Part shown: positions 1-8,472 of the stretch, piece after piece
Numbering within the stretch: the stretch's first letter is position 1
How the letters are laid out: each line of letters begins with the position of its first letter
Assembly (NCBI GenBank): GCA_002337125.1
Contig: DDFJ01000001.1
Location: 831,597 to 895,596 of the forward strand
DNA from: Chitinophagaceae bacterium UBA1931
Lineage (GTDB): Bacteria > Bacteroidota > Bacteroidia > Chitinophagales > Chitinophagaceae
Reading direction: 5' to 3'
Length of the DNA stretch: 64,000 nt
Made by a program: the position numbers and the translations under genes
The notes under the pieces: model-generated
Databases searched by the model: none
What the model saw: only the letters and a program-made list of their open reading frames with translations
What the model was told of the DNA's origin: nothing

Positions 1-100
1 AAATGAGCATATAATATATTTCATAGTACCTTTTTTTGCTTTGTTAGTGCTCGCTCAGCTAATTTACTTCAAACATGTTTCTTTTCCGCAGCACAAAACA

Positions 101-133
101 AAAAAAGGTGACGGATCAATCCGTCACCTTTTT
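101..133 (-). terminator. Rho-independent terminator after the topoisomerase IV A gene
   Basis: A perfect 10-bp stem (107-116 with 119-128, GGTGACGGAT / ATCCGTCACC) with a 2-nt centre is flanked by an A-run on one side and a T-run on the other. It lies about 20 bp past the stop codon of the minus-strand gene ending at 152. The symmetric flanks mean it could stop transcription from both directions. Confidence 0.75.
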
Positions 134-151
134 ATATAGAGATTATGTTCA

Positions 152-2665
152 TCACTCAAACAACTCCGGCTGGGCATTGTTGTCTTCCTTCACCCATTCC
201 ATTTCAATACTTCTGCTGAAATCGGTAAGCTTGGCGCCTACTGCTTTCCAGCCCATTACTTCAGCCACTTTTGCGAGTTTAATTTTTGCACTGCGTACCT
301 GTGTTCCTCTTCCGCTCTTCATAAACAATACCGGTTCTTCATCGGTGGTAACGGCTTCCACATAGTTCTTCTCTCCTTCCTTGATAAAGAAGAATTTGTT
401 TTTTAATGTGCTGGTTTCAATTTTAAAACGCTTCACATTGTACTGCAGCTTGTCGTTATCTAAATAAACAGCGGTAATGATTTTTTCAGGATTGTATAAT
501 TCAATGAGCAGGATGTTATCCGAATCAAATTTCTGTGTCATTTCCTGGTCGGTGATTTCATAATTACCGTCTTTGTAAATAACAAGAATGCGGTCTTCAG
601 GTTCAAAAGTGCCGAGGTACTGTCCTTTTTCTTCTGTATTTAAACGACCGAACTTATCATCAAACCACATTTTCTTTCCACTTAACGTAGAACGGCCTTT
701 TTCTTTAAACTTGATACTCTTAACAGGATACTTGGTTACCTGGTTACCCAAACTGCCACGACCTTTGATATCGAGTTCTTCAAAATAAAAATCAAATTCC
801 TTGTTACGTGCAGAGCAACTTGGACTCAATACAATCTTCACCACTTCCGCTTCGCCATTGGGATTTACAGTAAAATAATGCACTTTACTTTTCGGATCGC
901 CTTTGGTTAAATCGTATTCCTTATCTCTTGTTATACCGGTTACATTAAAACGCTTGGCAAAGCTGATGCCCGATTTACCATCAACATAAATCATATTGTA
1001 GGTAGTGCGTTCATCACTTTTCTGAAACACAGCGGCATGAATGATATCCTTACCAATGTAACTTTTATCATTCACCTTCACCACTTTCATGATGCCACGT
1101 TTGGTAAACACGATGATATCATCAAAATCAGAACAGTCGCAAACAAACTCATCTTTCTTGAGCGATGTGCCAATGAAACCATCTTCACGGTTCATGTATA
1201 ATTTGGCATTGGCAATGGCCACCTGTTTAACCTGGATGGTTTCAAACGGTTTGATTTCGGTTTTGCGTTCCTTACCCTTTCCGTATTTCTTCAGCAGGTT
1301 TTCGTAATAAGCCACTGCAAAATCAACCAGGTGATCAAGATCGTACTGCACCTGTTTAATATCAGCTTCCAGTCCTTTGATTTGTTCATTGAGTTCATCA
1401 ATATCCAAACGGTAAATTCTTCTTACCGGTTTTTCAGTCAGCTTCAGAATATCTTCTCTTGTAATATCCCTGCGCAGCTGTTTTTTAAACGGAACAAAGG
1501 CTTTATCAATTGCTGCAATTACTTTATCCCATGTTTCATGTTTCTTCTCCAGCTCTTTGTATATCTGTTCTTCGAAGAAGATTTTTTCAAGCGAAGTGTA
1601 ATGCCATTTTTCCTGCAGCTCGCCGAGCTTGATCTCCAGTTCCCTGCGCAGCAAATCTTTTGTCTGATCAGCAGAGAAACGTAAGAGTTCGCTTGCAGAT
1701 AAGAACTGCGGCTTATTATTTACAATAACGCAGGCGTTGGGCGAAATGGAAATTTCACAATCAGTAAATGCATACAACGCATCAATGGTAATATCGGGCG
1801 AAATGCCGGGAGCAAGATCAACCTGTATTTCCACTTCAGCAGCGGTATTGTCGGTTACCTTTTTGATTTTGATTTTTCCCTGGTCGTTTGCTTTTACAAT
1901 GCTTTCCATGAGCTGTGTGGTGGTAACACCATACGGCACATCTTTAATGAGCAATGTTTTTTTATCGAACTCTTCAATGTGTGCACGTACACGAACCTTG
2001 CCTCCACGTTTTCCATCGTTGTAATTGGCAACATCAATCATTCCTCCCGTTTGAAAATCGGGTAAGAGTTCAAAACGTTTTCCACGCAGGTGTTTGATGC
2101 TTGCATCAATGAGTTCGCAAAAGTTATGCGGCAGAATTTTTGTTGATAAACCTACGGCAATACCATCGGCTCCCTGTGCAAGCAGCAACGGAAATTTCAT
2201 GGGTAAAACAACCGGTTCATTCTTACGTCCATCATAACTCAACTGCCACTCCGTTGTTTTGTTGTTGAAAGCAACTTCCAATGCAAACTTGGAAAGTCTT
2301 GCTTCAATATAACGTGGTGCAGCTGCATCATCACCTGTACGTACATCGCCCCAGTTACCTTGTGTATCAACCAGCAAATCTTTCTGACCAAGATTCACCA
2401 ACGCATCACCAATACTTGCATCGCCATGCGGATGGTATTGCATGGCCTGACCAATAATGTTGGCTACTTTATTAAAACGTCCGTCATCCATTTCCTTCAT
2501 GGCATGAAGGATACGGCGCTGTACCGGCTTTAACCCATCTTCAATGGCCGGCACTGCACGTTCAAGAATTACATAGGATGCATAATCAAGGAACCAGTTT
2601 TTATACTGTCCCTGTATACCACCATCAAAATCAAAAACACTTTCTTTCTTTTTCGCTGCACTCAT
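152..2665 (-). CDS. parC: DNA topoisomerase IV / gyrase-type subunit A (ParC-like)
   Basis: Breakage-reunion subunit of a type IIA topoisomerase, acting with the B subunit encoded at 4471-6363 to decatenate or relax DNA. The 837-residue protein starts with the winged-helix DNA-gate region (residues ~30-60, with ERAVPAIEDGLKPVQRRIL). The catalytic tyrosine is in APRYIEAR (Tyr119), a Bacteroidota variant of the usual AA-x-RYTE motif. A long coiled-coil/tower region follows at ~330-460, and the C-terminal third has the beta-rich repeat character of the GyrA/ParC pinwheel. Length is normal for Bacteroidota GyrA/ParC homologues. It is the last gene of a minus-strand cluster and is followed by a strong terminator. 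ParC rather than GyrA is inferred from the ParE-type partner nearby; the A-subunit sequence alone does not settle it. Confidence 0.93.
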   Translation of the reverse strand: MSAAKKKESVFDFDGGIQGQYKNWFLDYASYVILERAVPAIEDGLKPVQRRILHAMKEMDDGRFNKVANIIGQAMQYHPHGDASIGDALVNLGQKDLLVDTQGNWGDVRTGDDAAAPRYIEARLSKFALEVAFNNKTTEWQLSYDGRKNEPVVLPMKFPLLLAQGADGIAVGLSTKILPHNFCELIDASIKHLRGKRFELLPDFQTGGMIDVANYNDGKRGGKVRVRAHIEEFDKKTLLIKDVPYGVTTTQLMESIVKANDQGKIKIKKVTDNTAAEVEIQVDLAPGISPDITIDALYAFTDCEISISPNACVIVNNKPQFLSASELLRFSADQTKDLLRRELEIKLGELQEKWHYTSLEKIFFEEQIYKELEKKHETWDKVIAAIDKAFVPFKKQLRRDITREDILKLTEKPVRRIYRLDIDELNEQIKGLEADIKQVQYDLDHLVDFAVAYYENLLKKYGKGKERKTEIKPFETIQVKQVAIANAKLYMNREDGFIGTSLKKDEFVCDCSDFDDIIVFTKRGIMKVVKVNDKSYIGKDIIHAAVFQKSDERTTYNMIYVDGKSGISFAKRFNVTGITRDKEYDLTKGDPKSKVHYFTVNPNGEAEVVKIVLSPSCSARNKEFDFYFEELDIKGRGSLGNQVTKYPVKSIKFKEKGRSTLSGKKMWFDDKFGRLNTEEKGQYLGTFEPEDRILVIYKDGNYEITDQEMTQKFDSDNILLIELYNPEKIITAVYLDNDKLQYNVKRFKIETSTLKNKFFFIKEGEKNYVEAVTTDEEPVLFMKSGRGTQVRSAKIKLAKVAEVMGWKAVGAKLTDFSRSIEMEWVKEDNNAQPELFE

Positions 2666-2707
2666 TTTTCAAAATCTGTTTTTATGTACTTAGCTCCTGT
2701 ACTGCTA

Positions 2708-3574
2708 TTATACTTCTGTTGTGTCACTCACTTGTGCTGATTGTCCCGCTTCATCAAACAACTGACCGGATTTCTTTTTCACTTCAAAATCTTTCAGGTT
2801 TTTTACTTCGCCCTGCACATCATACAAATCTGTTGCTATCAATAATTTCAAACGCCACAGCATAAACATATCGCCGGTTGTATGTTTGTTCTTACTTAAA
2901 AACTGGTTAATGATTTTATTTGCTTTCTGCCAGTCGTTGGTAATAAAATTTTTCAGGTCAGCATCGTAAAAATCAACATCACGCTGCGAAAGTTTTTTAC
3001 CACCTTCCAGCAGGCGAACCATTTTTTCTTCATTGCAGAGTTTTGTCCACTCATCCGGATCAACTTCAAATTCACTTGTGGTTACTGGTCGTGCAAGACG
3101 TTTTGCCTTCAGCATTTCCTTTGGCTGTATCTGGCTGATCCATTCAGGATAAAACAACTGTCCCTTTTCATTAATAAACGGAAGGTTGTTGAGGTACAGA
3201 ATATAAATGCGGCCCTGGAAATTTTTGAGCTGACTCATGAGCCAGTAATAACCACTTACATCATGTTTGTTCTGTGCACACCAGATCCAGATTTTTTCTT
3301 CATCGTTTGCCTGCAGGCGTTCAATGATGAATGCAACCAAACGGTTATCATCCACTTCATCTGTATCTGGATTACCATCAAGGTTACCACCGGCCAGTAC
3401 TTCACGCCACCAGTTTTTGCGGAGTTCAATACCTTCTTCGGTATAAATATCTTTGAGCGGACCAACAGCGTAATCATCTTTTACCTGCAGTACTTCGCCC
3501 TGCAATGTTTCGTCCAGTTCAATTGCTTTCTGCAATACATCAATATCAGCTTCGTTAAAAACAATATGTATCAT
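2708..3574 (-). CDS. DUF1835 domain-containing protein
   Basis: A 288-residue protein whose first ~125 residues (MIHIVFNEADIDVLQKAIEL, then a D-x-x-AVGPL motif) match the DUF1835 family. The second half resembles the companion domain usually found with it (DUF3658). It is predicted to be cytoplasmic, with no signal peptide or membrane segment. The family's biochemical function is not established and I do not assign one. The gene starts 6 nt after the methyltransferase stop and ends 42 nt before the topoisomerase A start, so the four genes are probably co-transcribed. Confidence 0.8.
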   Translation of the reverse strand: MIHIVFNEADIDVLQKAIELDETLQGEVLQVKDDYAVGPLKDIYTEEGIELRKNWWREVLAGGNLDGNPDTDEVDDNRLVAFIIERLQANDEEKIWIWCAQNKHDVSGYYWLMSQLKNFQGRIYILYLNNLPFINEKGQLFYPEWISQIQPKEMLKAKRLARPVTTSEFEVDPDEWTKLCNEEKMVRLLEGGKKLSQRDVDFYDADLKNFITNDWQKANKIINQFLSKNKHTTGDMFMLWRLKLLIATDLYDVQGEVKNLKDFEVKKKSGQLFDEAGQSAQVSDTTEV

Positions 3575-3580
3575 AAATGC

Positions 3581-4366
3581 TTAGTTCTTCTTCTGAATTA
3601 AATAATAAACACAGGTGGTGAAAAAGTTCCGCACAAACGGAATGGCTTTAATCAATCCAAACTGTGTTTTTGGTTTCCACCCAAACTTGTATTCGTAAAT
3701 AGGGTTCACCAAAAAATGTGTGTTGTTAATAATGTTATATCCTTTGCTTTTACAAATACGTTCAAACCGCTCAATGGAAATACCGGTTTCTTTGATCTCC
3801 AGCATCTCTTCCCAGTTTTCGCCATTTGATTTCAACAGCCATTTGTAAACAGGTGTGGGCAGCAAATGATAATAAGGCAACTTGCTTAACCATTTGCCTT
3901 TGCATATCTGCTGGTGACCACCAAAGGGCATATACCAGGGAGGAAAACCAAAGAAGATGACACCATCGGTTGTTAAAAAACTTTTCATCCATTCAATGAG
4001 CCTTGGCTGATCGTGGATATGTTCAATTACATCCTTCAGCACAATGATATCAAACGCACCGCCAAATTCTTCATCGGTTGTTTTGTAAATATCTTTTGAA
4101 TGAAAAGTGACTTTGTTTTGCTGCAGTTCATCTTTCATCCATTCCCTTGCATTCACCAGTCTTGTTTCATCAAGCTCCACTCCTACACCGGTGCAACCTT
4201 TATCAATAAATGCTTTTAATACACCACCTTCACCACAACCAATTTCCAGTACACGCATACCGGGTTTAATTGCAAATGCCTTTTCAATAAAAGGAATAAC
4301 GTATTGATCGGTATTGAGTACCTGTATATCAAAATAGCGTTTCCTGTCGGCGTGAAATTCAAACAT
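3581..4366 (-). CDS. Class I SAM-dependent methyltransferase
   Basis: A 261-residue soluble protein with the Rossmann-fold SAM-binding motif I VLEIGCGEGG (residues 39-48), an acidic end to strand 2 (GVELDE), and motif IV-like IVLKDVIEHI. This is the pattern of UbiG/Methyltransf_11-type small-molecule or lipid methyltransferases. The C-terminal ~80 residues are rich in Trp, Tyr and Phe and may form the substrate cap or a membrane-contact surface. The substrate cannot be told from the sequence. The gene is separated from the topoisomerase B gene by about 100 bp that contain an inverted-repeat element, and is closely followed by the DUF1835 gene. Confidence 0.85.
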   Translation of the reverse strand: MFEFHADRKRYFDIQVLNTDQYVIPFIEKAFAIKPGMRVLEIGCGEGGVLKAFIDKGCTGVGVELDETRLVNAREWMKDELQQNKVTFHSKDIYKTTDEEFGGAFDIIVLKDVIEHIHDQPRLIEWMKSFLTTDGVIFFGFPPWYMPFGGHQQICKGKWLSKLPYYHLLPTPVYKWLLKSNGENWEEMLEIKETGISIERFERICKSKGYNIINNTHFLVNPIYEYKFGWKPKTQFGLIKAIPFVRNFFTTCVYYLIQKKN

Positions 4367-4393
4367 TGTTTTGTTTTATTTTCTCAAGAAGTA

Positions 4394-4462
4394 CGTCATT
4401 GCGAGCCTTGTATTTTGGCGAAGCAATCTTAAGTAAAGACTGCTTCGTTCCTCGCAGTGACG
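4394..4462. repeat. REP/MITE-like imperfect inverted repeat (hairpin)
   Basis: The outer arms CGTCATTGCGAG (4394-4405) and CTCGCAGTGACG (4451-4462) are complementary with one G-T pair. Inner arms CGAAGCAATCTT and AAGACTGCTTCG pair the same way. This 69-bp element resembles the dispersed CGTCATTGCGAGG...GAAGCAATC palindromes found between genes in many bacterial genomes. It fills the gap between the topoisomerase B and methyltransferase genes and could form a long hairpin in mRNA. Confidence 0.75.
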
Positions 4463-4470
4463 TTTCCTCT

Positions 4471-6363
4471 TTACACTTCTTCTTCTACTTTATCTAATTC
4501 AACTTTCAAATTGTCGATAATAAACTCCTGCCTGTCGGGTGTGTTTTTGCCCATGTAATATTCCAGCACCTGCTGAATATGTGTTTCGGGTAATAACATC
4601 ACCGGTTCTTTTTTCATTTCAGGACCAATGAAGCGGGCAAACTCTTCCGGTGAAATTTCACCCAAACCTTTGAAACGGGTAATCTCCGGTTTGCCGCCCA
4701 GCTTTTTAATGGCTGCCTGTTTCTCTGCTTCATCATAACAATAAATTGTTTCCTGCTTATTACGTACACGGAACAATGGTGTTTCCAAAATAAACACATG
4801 ACCATTCTTCACCAGGTCGGGGAAGAACTGCAGGAAGAAGGTCATCAGCAGCAAACGGATATGCATCCCGTCCACATCAGCATCGGTTGCAATAACGATG
4901 TTGTTGTAGCGCAGGTTTTCATAATCATCTTCAATGTTGAGTGCGTGCTGCAGCAGGTTGAACTCTTCGTTTTCGTACACAATCTTTTTGGTTAAGCCAA
5001 AGCTGTTAAGCGGCTTACCACGCAAACTAAACACTGCCTGTGTTTCCACATTTCTTGATTTGGTGATGGAACCACTTGCAGAATCACCTTCGGTAATAAA
5101 CAGTGTTGTTTCCTTTTGCTTTTCCAGCACCTTCTCTTTATCCTTTCCTGTTGCCTCCTCGTTGTAATGATAGCGGCAGTCACGAAGTTTTTTATTATGA
5201 AGATTAGCTTTCTTGGCACGTTCGTTTGCCAGCTTTTTAATACCGGCCAGTTCTTTCCGTTCCCGTTCGTTTTGCTCAATGCGTTTCTTTAACGCTTCAG
5301 CTACAGATGGATTTTTATGCAGGTATAATTCAAGATCTCTCGAAAGAAAATCGCCTACAAAGTTTTTCATTGTCGGGCCACCTTCATACACCACAGCCGA
5401 ACCAAGTTTGGTTTTGGTCTGACTTTCAAACACGGGTTCCTGTACACGAACGCTTACAGCTGCACAAATGCTTCCACGAATATCAGCCGCATCGTAATCC
5501 TTTTTATAAAAGTCACGGATGGTTTTTACATACGCTTCACGGAATGCAGCAAGATGCGTACCGCCCTGCGTGGTGAACTGTCCGTTTACAAATGAATAGT
5601 ATTCCTCGCCGTATTGATTTTCGTGTGTAATGGCAACTTCAATATCTTCTCCCTTCAGGTGAATGATGGGATAACGCAATTCATCTTCATTGGTTTTGCG
5701 TTGAAGCAGATCAAGCAAACCATTTTTTGATACATAACGTTTGCCATTGAAATTAATCACCAGCCCGGCGTTGAGATAACAGTAATTCCAGAACTGGTTA
5801 TCCATGTACTCATGGATATAATGATAGTTTTTGAAAACAGTATCATCGGGAATGAAAGTTACCAGCGTTCCATTTTCTTCGGTTGTTTTCTGCTCTTTAT
5901 GTTCTTTCAGTAGAACACCTTTCTCAAACTCGGCTGTTTTTTCCTTTCCTTCCCTGAAAGCTGTTACTTTAAAATAGTTACTTAACGCATTCACAGCTTT
6001 TGTACCCACACCATTTAAACCAACCGATTTCTGGAACACTTTACTGTCGTACTTGGCACCCGTGTTGATTTTGCTTACCACATCCACCACTTTCCCCAAT
6101 GGAATACCACGGCCATAGTCACGAACAGTAACCACACCTTTTTCAAGAGTAATATCAATATGCTTGCCGTAACCCATGGTGTGTTCATCAATACAGTTAT
6201 CAATCACCTCTTTCATGAGTACATAAATACCATCATCAGGGCTGCTGCCATCGCCCAGCTTACCAATGTACATGCCGGGGCGCAGACGGATATGCTCCTG
6301 CCAGTCGAGGGTTTTTATCGAGTCCTCATCATAATCAAACAAGTTCTTTTTTTCTTCTGCCAT
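4471..6363 (-). CDS. parE: DNA topoisomerase IV subunit B (ParE)
   Basis: ATPase subunit of topoisomerase IV, partner of the A subunit at 152-2665. The 630-residue protein has the GHKL ATPase domain first ([10 protein letters not shown] at ~51-60, then a G-R-G-I-P motif and the [15 protein letters not shown] lid). A transducer domain follows, then the TOPRIM domain with the catalytic acidic motifs TEGDSASGS (near residue 425) and [10 protein letters not shown]. Its length is that of ParE; GyrB homologues of Gram-negative bacteria are usually longer. ATG 6363 gives the expected N-terminus. It leads the minus-strand cluster parE, methyltransferase, DUF1835, parC. Confidence 0.95.
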   Translation of the reverse strand: MAEEKKNLFDYDEDSIKTLDWQEHIRLRPGMYIGKLGDGSSPDDGIYVLMKEVIDNCIDEHTMGYGKHIDITLEKGVVTVRDYGRGIPLGKVVDVVSKINTGAKYDSKVFQKSVGLNGVGTKAVNALSNYFKVTAFREGKEKTAEFEKGVLLKEHKEQKTTEENGTLVTFIPDDTVFKNYHYIHEYMDNQFWNYCYLNAGLVINFNGKRYVSKNGLLDLLQRKTNEDELRYPIIHLKGEDIEVAITHENQYGEEYYSFVNGQFTTQGGTHLAAFREAYVKTIRDFYKKDYDAADIRGSICAAVSVRVQEPVFESQTKTKLGSAVVYEGGPTMKNFVGDFLSRDLELYLHKNPSVAEALKKRIEQNERERKELAGIKKLANERAKKANLHNKKLRDCRYHYNEEATGKDKEKVLEKQKETTLFITEGDSASGSITKSRNVETQAVFSLRGKPLNSFGLTKKIVYENEEFNLLQHALNIEDDYENLRYNNIVIATDADVDGMHIRLLLMTFFLQFFPDLVKNGHVFILETPLFRVRNKQETIYCYDEAEKQAAIKKLGGKPEITRFKGLGEISPEEFARFIGPEMKKEPVMLLPETHIQQVLEYYMGKNTPDRQEFIIDNLKVELDKVEEEV

Positions 6364-6510
6364 TTATGTGTTTATGCTTTATCGTTTAATGTTTATGTTT
6401 CCGGCTTCACCGTTCTTATCAGCTGCATTGGCGTCGCACTCTTGTACGGCAGTTCATTACTGAACATTTAGTTTCCAATCGGGTCAACGCAACCGTTCAT
6501 AACCAGCGGG

Positions 6511-6518
6511 CAAATATA
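6511..6518 (-). promoter_or_regulatory. Candidate Bacteroidota -7 box for the parE cluster
   Basis: Read on the minus strand this is TATATTTG, an exact match to the Bacteroidota -7 consensus TAnnTTTG. It lies about 150 nt upstream of the parE start. No clear TTTG box was found 19 nt upstream, so the call is weak. Confidence 0.3.
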
Positions 6519-6624
6519 GGAAAACCACTTTCCCCCTGAGCACTACTATTTGTTCACAACCCTGTGAATAATTTTTGGCCTTTATCTGAATATTCTGCAA
6601 TTTCGCAGCAACAAAATCATTACC

Positions 6625-6807
6625 ATGGACAAAAGAATTTATACGCTTCTTACCATTTACGTTGTTTATCTCATCATTGCCCTTACAATGGTTTTATCAA
6701 CAGGTGCACAAAAAACATTAACCATGCTTCTGTTTGGAGGTGGCGGTATTGTTATTTTCCTTATATGGTTTGCGATCTGGAACGCAACTCATAAAACTGA
6801 AAAATAA
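6625..6807 (+). CDS. Small two-helix membrane protein (hypothetical)
   Basis: A 60-residue protein with two hydrophobic segments (about residues 8-26 and 32-53), a short glycine-rich turn between them (FGGGG) and a charged C-terminus. It was not recognised as a named family. It is believed to be real because it has the composition of a membrane protein, a sensible ATG, and a strong terminator 23 bp downstream. It is transcribed divergently from parE. Function unknown. Confidence 0.6.
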   Translation: MDKRIYTLLTIYVVYLIIALTMVLSTGAQKTLTMLLFGGGGIVIFLIWFAIWNATHKTEK

Positions 6808-6829
6808 GAATCGATTAACTTTTTTATAC

Positions 6830-6887
6830 GCCACCCGGCAGCTGCACAAAAACAGATTTGTGATTTGCTCCGGGTGGCTTTTTTCTT
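6830..6887 (+). terminator. Rho-independent terminator
   Basis: Arms GCCACCCGG (6830-6838) and CCGGGTGGC (6870-6878) form a 9-bp GC-rich stem followed directly by TTTTTTCTTT. The 31-nt loop is long. It ends transcription of the small membrane protein gene at 6625-6807. Confidence 0.7.
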
Positions 6888-6908
6888 TCCAACTTTAATT
6901 TACCCGAT

Positions 6909-7355
6909 ATGAAGAACCTGTTTATCCTTCTCTTTTTATTTACAGCAGTTGCAGGCAAGGCCCAGCAACAACAGGAAGTGTACCGTTTAGACAGCTGCAA
7001 GCAGTTTGGCAAAAATGCGTTTGATGATGTGTACATCCGTGTGCAGCAGGTTGCCCATTGGAAAAACAGCAAAACAAGCCTTGATGATCATATCGATAAA
7101 TTCTTTAAACAATACGTACAAAAAACAGCAGGTGGCAAAATCACGATCAGCATCCTCATAAATAAGGAAGGAAAACCCTGCATGTACGAAGCACGCCCAA
7201 ACAGTAATGTGCGCCCCGATTTCCAGGCATTAAAAGCATGGATGGAGCAATTTGACTGGGAGCCAGCCATGCAAAACGGCGAGCCGGTAATGACCATCAA
7301 AATACTGCAGATCAGTTTCAGCGGCAGGAAGATAAGCGTTACTGAACTGGAGTAA
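6909..7355 (+). CDS. Secreted protein with a TonB C-terminal-like domain
   Basis: A 148-residue protein with a signal peptide (MKNLFILLFLFTAVAGKAQ, cleavage near residue 19). The mature part ends in a TonB-C-like fold: a strand with GGKITISILINKEGKP, then DFQALKAWMEQFDWEPAMQNGEPV. The W-x-PA-x-x-NG-x-PV signature is the one seen in energy transducer TonB proteins. There is no N-terminal transmembrane anchor and no proline-rich spacer, so it is not a full TonB. It may be a periplasmic or surface protein that borrows the fold. Single gene after a terminator. Confidence 0.65.
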   Translation: MKNLFILLFLFTAVAGKAQQQQEVYRLDSCKQFGKNAFDDVYIRVQQVAHWKNSKTSLDDHIDKFFKQYVQKTAGGKITISILINKEGKPCMYEARPNSNVRPDFQALKAWMEQFDWEPAMQNGEPVMTIKILQISFSGRKISVTELE

Positions 7356-7392
7356 GCGTTTGCAGATCCTTTTTCAACCGATTTTAATTGTT

Positions 7393-7824
7393 TTACATTT
7401 CATGCAGATAGTTTTTCATTGACTGAAGAGCATCTTCCATGTGCTCTTATTGCCTTTCCAGAAACGGTAGTTGTTTTTCCATCTGGAGCAGATCTGTTTC
7501 CATTCTGCTGAGATGGCTTTCCATCAACATAAACTGGCTTTCCATTGACTGCAGATTGTCTTCCAGCCAATGTAGTTGCCTTTCCATCCTTTGTAGATGG
7601 CGTTCCAGCCGATGTAAGCTGTCATCCAGTCGGTGTAAACTGCAATCCAGTCAGTGTACGAGGCCTTCCATCGAATGTAAATAATCATCCATTCAATGTA
7701 AATGTCTTTCCAGCTGATGTAAACTGTCATCCAGTCGTTGTAAGCTGCAATCCAGTCAGTGTACGAGGCTTTCCAGCGAATGTAAATGGTCGTCCAGCCG
7801 ATGTAAATGCCTTTCCAACAGGGT
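7393..7824 (-). pseudogene. Decayed heptad-repeat (coiled-coil) gene
   Basis: On the minus strand, in the frame where every unit reads x-TG-GA-x, translation gives consecutive heptads of the form S-L-H-R-L-D/E-D with Leu or Met at two positions per seven, the pattern of a long coiled coil. Four in-frame stops interrupt it: three TGA codons where neighbouring units have CGA, CGG or similar, and one TAA near 7447. A final stop lies at 7393-7395. No convincing start codon was found upstream, where the sequence becomes a C-rich tract on this strand. I read this as a coiled-coil gene in decay. The repeat also keeps other frames open by chance, and those are not taken as genes. Confidence 0.45.
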
Positions 7825-7826
7825 AA
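7415..7826. repeat. 21-bp degenerate tandem repeat, ~20 units
   Basis: The tetranucleotide TCCA occurs at 7436, 7457, 7478, 7499, 7520 and so on to 7814, nineteen times at an exact 21-nt register with no slip; a diverged unit precedes it. Typical unit: TTCCAGCCGATGTAAGCTGTC. Units at 7621-7680 and 7726-7785 are near copies of each other, 105 nt (five units) apart, showing a later block duplication. Confidence 0.9.
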
Positions 7827-7950
7827 AAATGAGGGTTTTAGGAGGGAGGGAGACGTTGGCCGATGGTGGGTGGCGGTTGGCGGGGAGTGGGAAGAGGTTG
7901 GGCGATGATGGTTGGCCGAGAGTTGGGGGAGTTTGGGAGGGTGCTTTATG
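7821..7950 (+). other. G-rich, C-poor tract with G-quadruplex potential
   Basis: The plus strand holds many GGG runs: 7833-7850, 7868-7902 and 7924-7941. At least one set of four runs (from 7868, with loops of about 11, 3 and 8 nt) fits a G-quadruplex. No open reading frame of note crosses it. It lies just past the end of the 21-bp repeat and just before a promoter. Confidence 0.6.
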
Positions 7951-7974
7951 ATTGGAGGAACAATGCTAACTTTG
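7945..7974 (+). promoter_or_regulatory. Bacteroidota-type promoter
   Basis: TAACTTTG at 7967-7974 matches the -7 consensus TAnnTTTG, and TTTA at 7945-7948 stands near the -33 TTTG position at about the right spacing. It would start transcription near 7981, giving a leader of about 85 nt before the gene at 8065. Confidence 0.5.
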
Positions 7975-8064
7975 CAGTACTACCCCCTACTTACTAACCC
8001 ACCCGCTTACTTACTATTAAATTCTGATTGCTGCTGTTATTGTTCATGTTTAAAACTGTGATGT

Positions 8065-8331
8065 ATGTATTCGTATGAGTTGCTGGAAGCAGGTTGTTAT
8101 TACCTGGTAAGAGAAAAAGAAAACGATGGGCTTTTACTGATCAAGGTTCACTTTAAAAGTGATTATGCAGTTTGTGTTTCAACCTATGTTGAAGGCGAAG
8201 AAATTGTGTGGAAGAGAAAGACCGACCCGATTTTTGATATTATTGAATGCCTCGATGATAAAGCCGTAGCCCAATGGGAAAAAGTATTTTTTGGCGAAGA
8301 TGCATATTATGAAGATGATGAGGAGGAGTAG
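8065..8331 (+). CDS. Small acidic hypothetical protein
   Basis: An 88-residue soluble protein with an acidic tail (EDAYYEDDEEE) and an aromatic-rich start (MYSYELLEAGCYYLV). No family was recognised. It has a good upstream promoter match and coding-like composition. An ATG 4 nt upstream is in another frame. Function unknown. Confidence 0.6.
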   Translation: MYSYELLEAGCYYLVREKENDGLLLIKVHFKSDYAVCVSTYVEGEEIVWKRKTDPIFDIIECLDDKAVAQWEKVFFGEDAYYEDDEEE

Positions 8332-8337
8332 TTGGTA

Positions 8338-8424
8338 TTAGCTTTTAGCTGATAGCCATTAGCTGTTAGCAAACAAAGCCGATAGTAGTTAGCCGGTAGT
8401 GGATAGTTGGAAGTAGGTAGTGTG
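8338..8424. repeat. Low-complexity TAG-rich intergenic repeat, left copy
   Basis: Short degenerate units such as TAGCTGATAG, TTAGCCGGTAG and TGGATAGT follow one another. The 17-mer at 8391-8407 (AGCCGGTAGTGGATAGT) is the exact reverse complement of 8849-8865. The two blocks therefore form inverted repeats around the gene at 8473-8748. Confidence 0.7.
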
Positions 8425-8472
8425 CGTTATTCTAAACCTGATTCACTCTTCTTTTTATTGAATCTATAACAT

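Noticed and set aside
1331..1684. 117-codon plus-strand frame inside the topoisomerase A gene
   Set aside because: Phe/Leu/Cys-rich shadow of the coiled-coil part of the sense gene.
7439..7826. Open plus-strand frames and a Trp-per-heptad minus-strand frame over the 21-bp repeat
   Set aside because: A 21-bp repeat without stops in a unit keeps whole frames open by itself. The products have no sensible composition, start or promoter. The heptad frame on the minus strand is the only one that looks like a protein, and it is broken.
7415..7826. CRISPR array
   Set aside because: The 21-bp period is continuous with no spacer/repeat alternation, and no cas genes are present.
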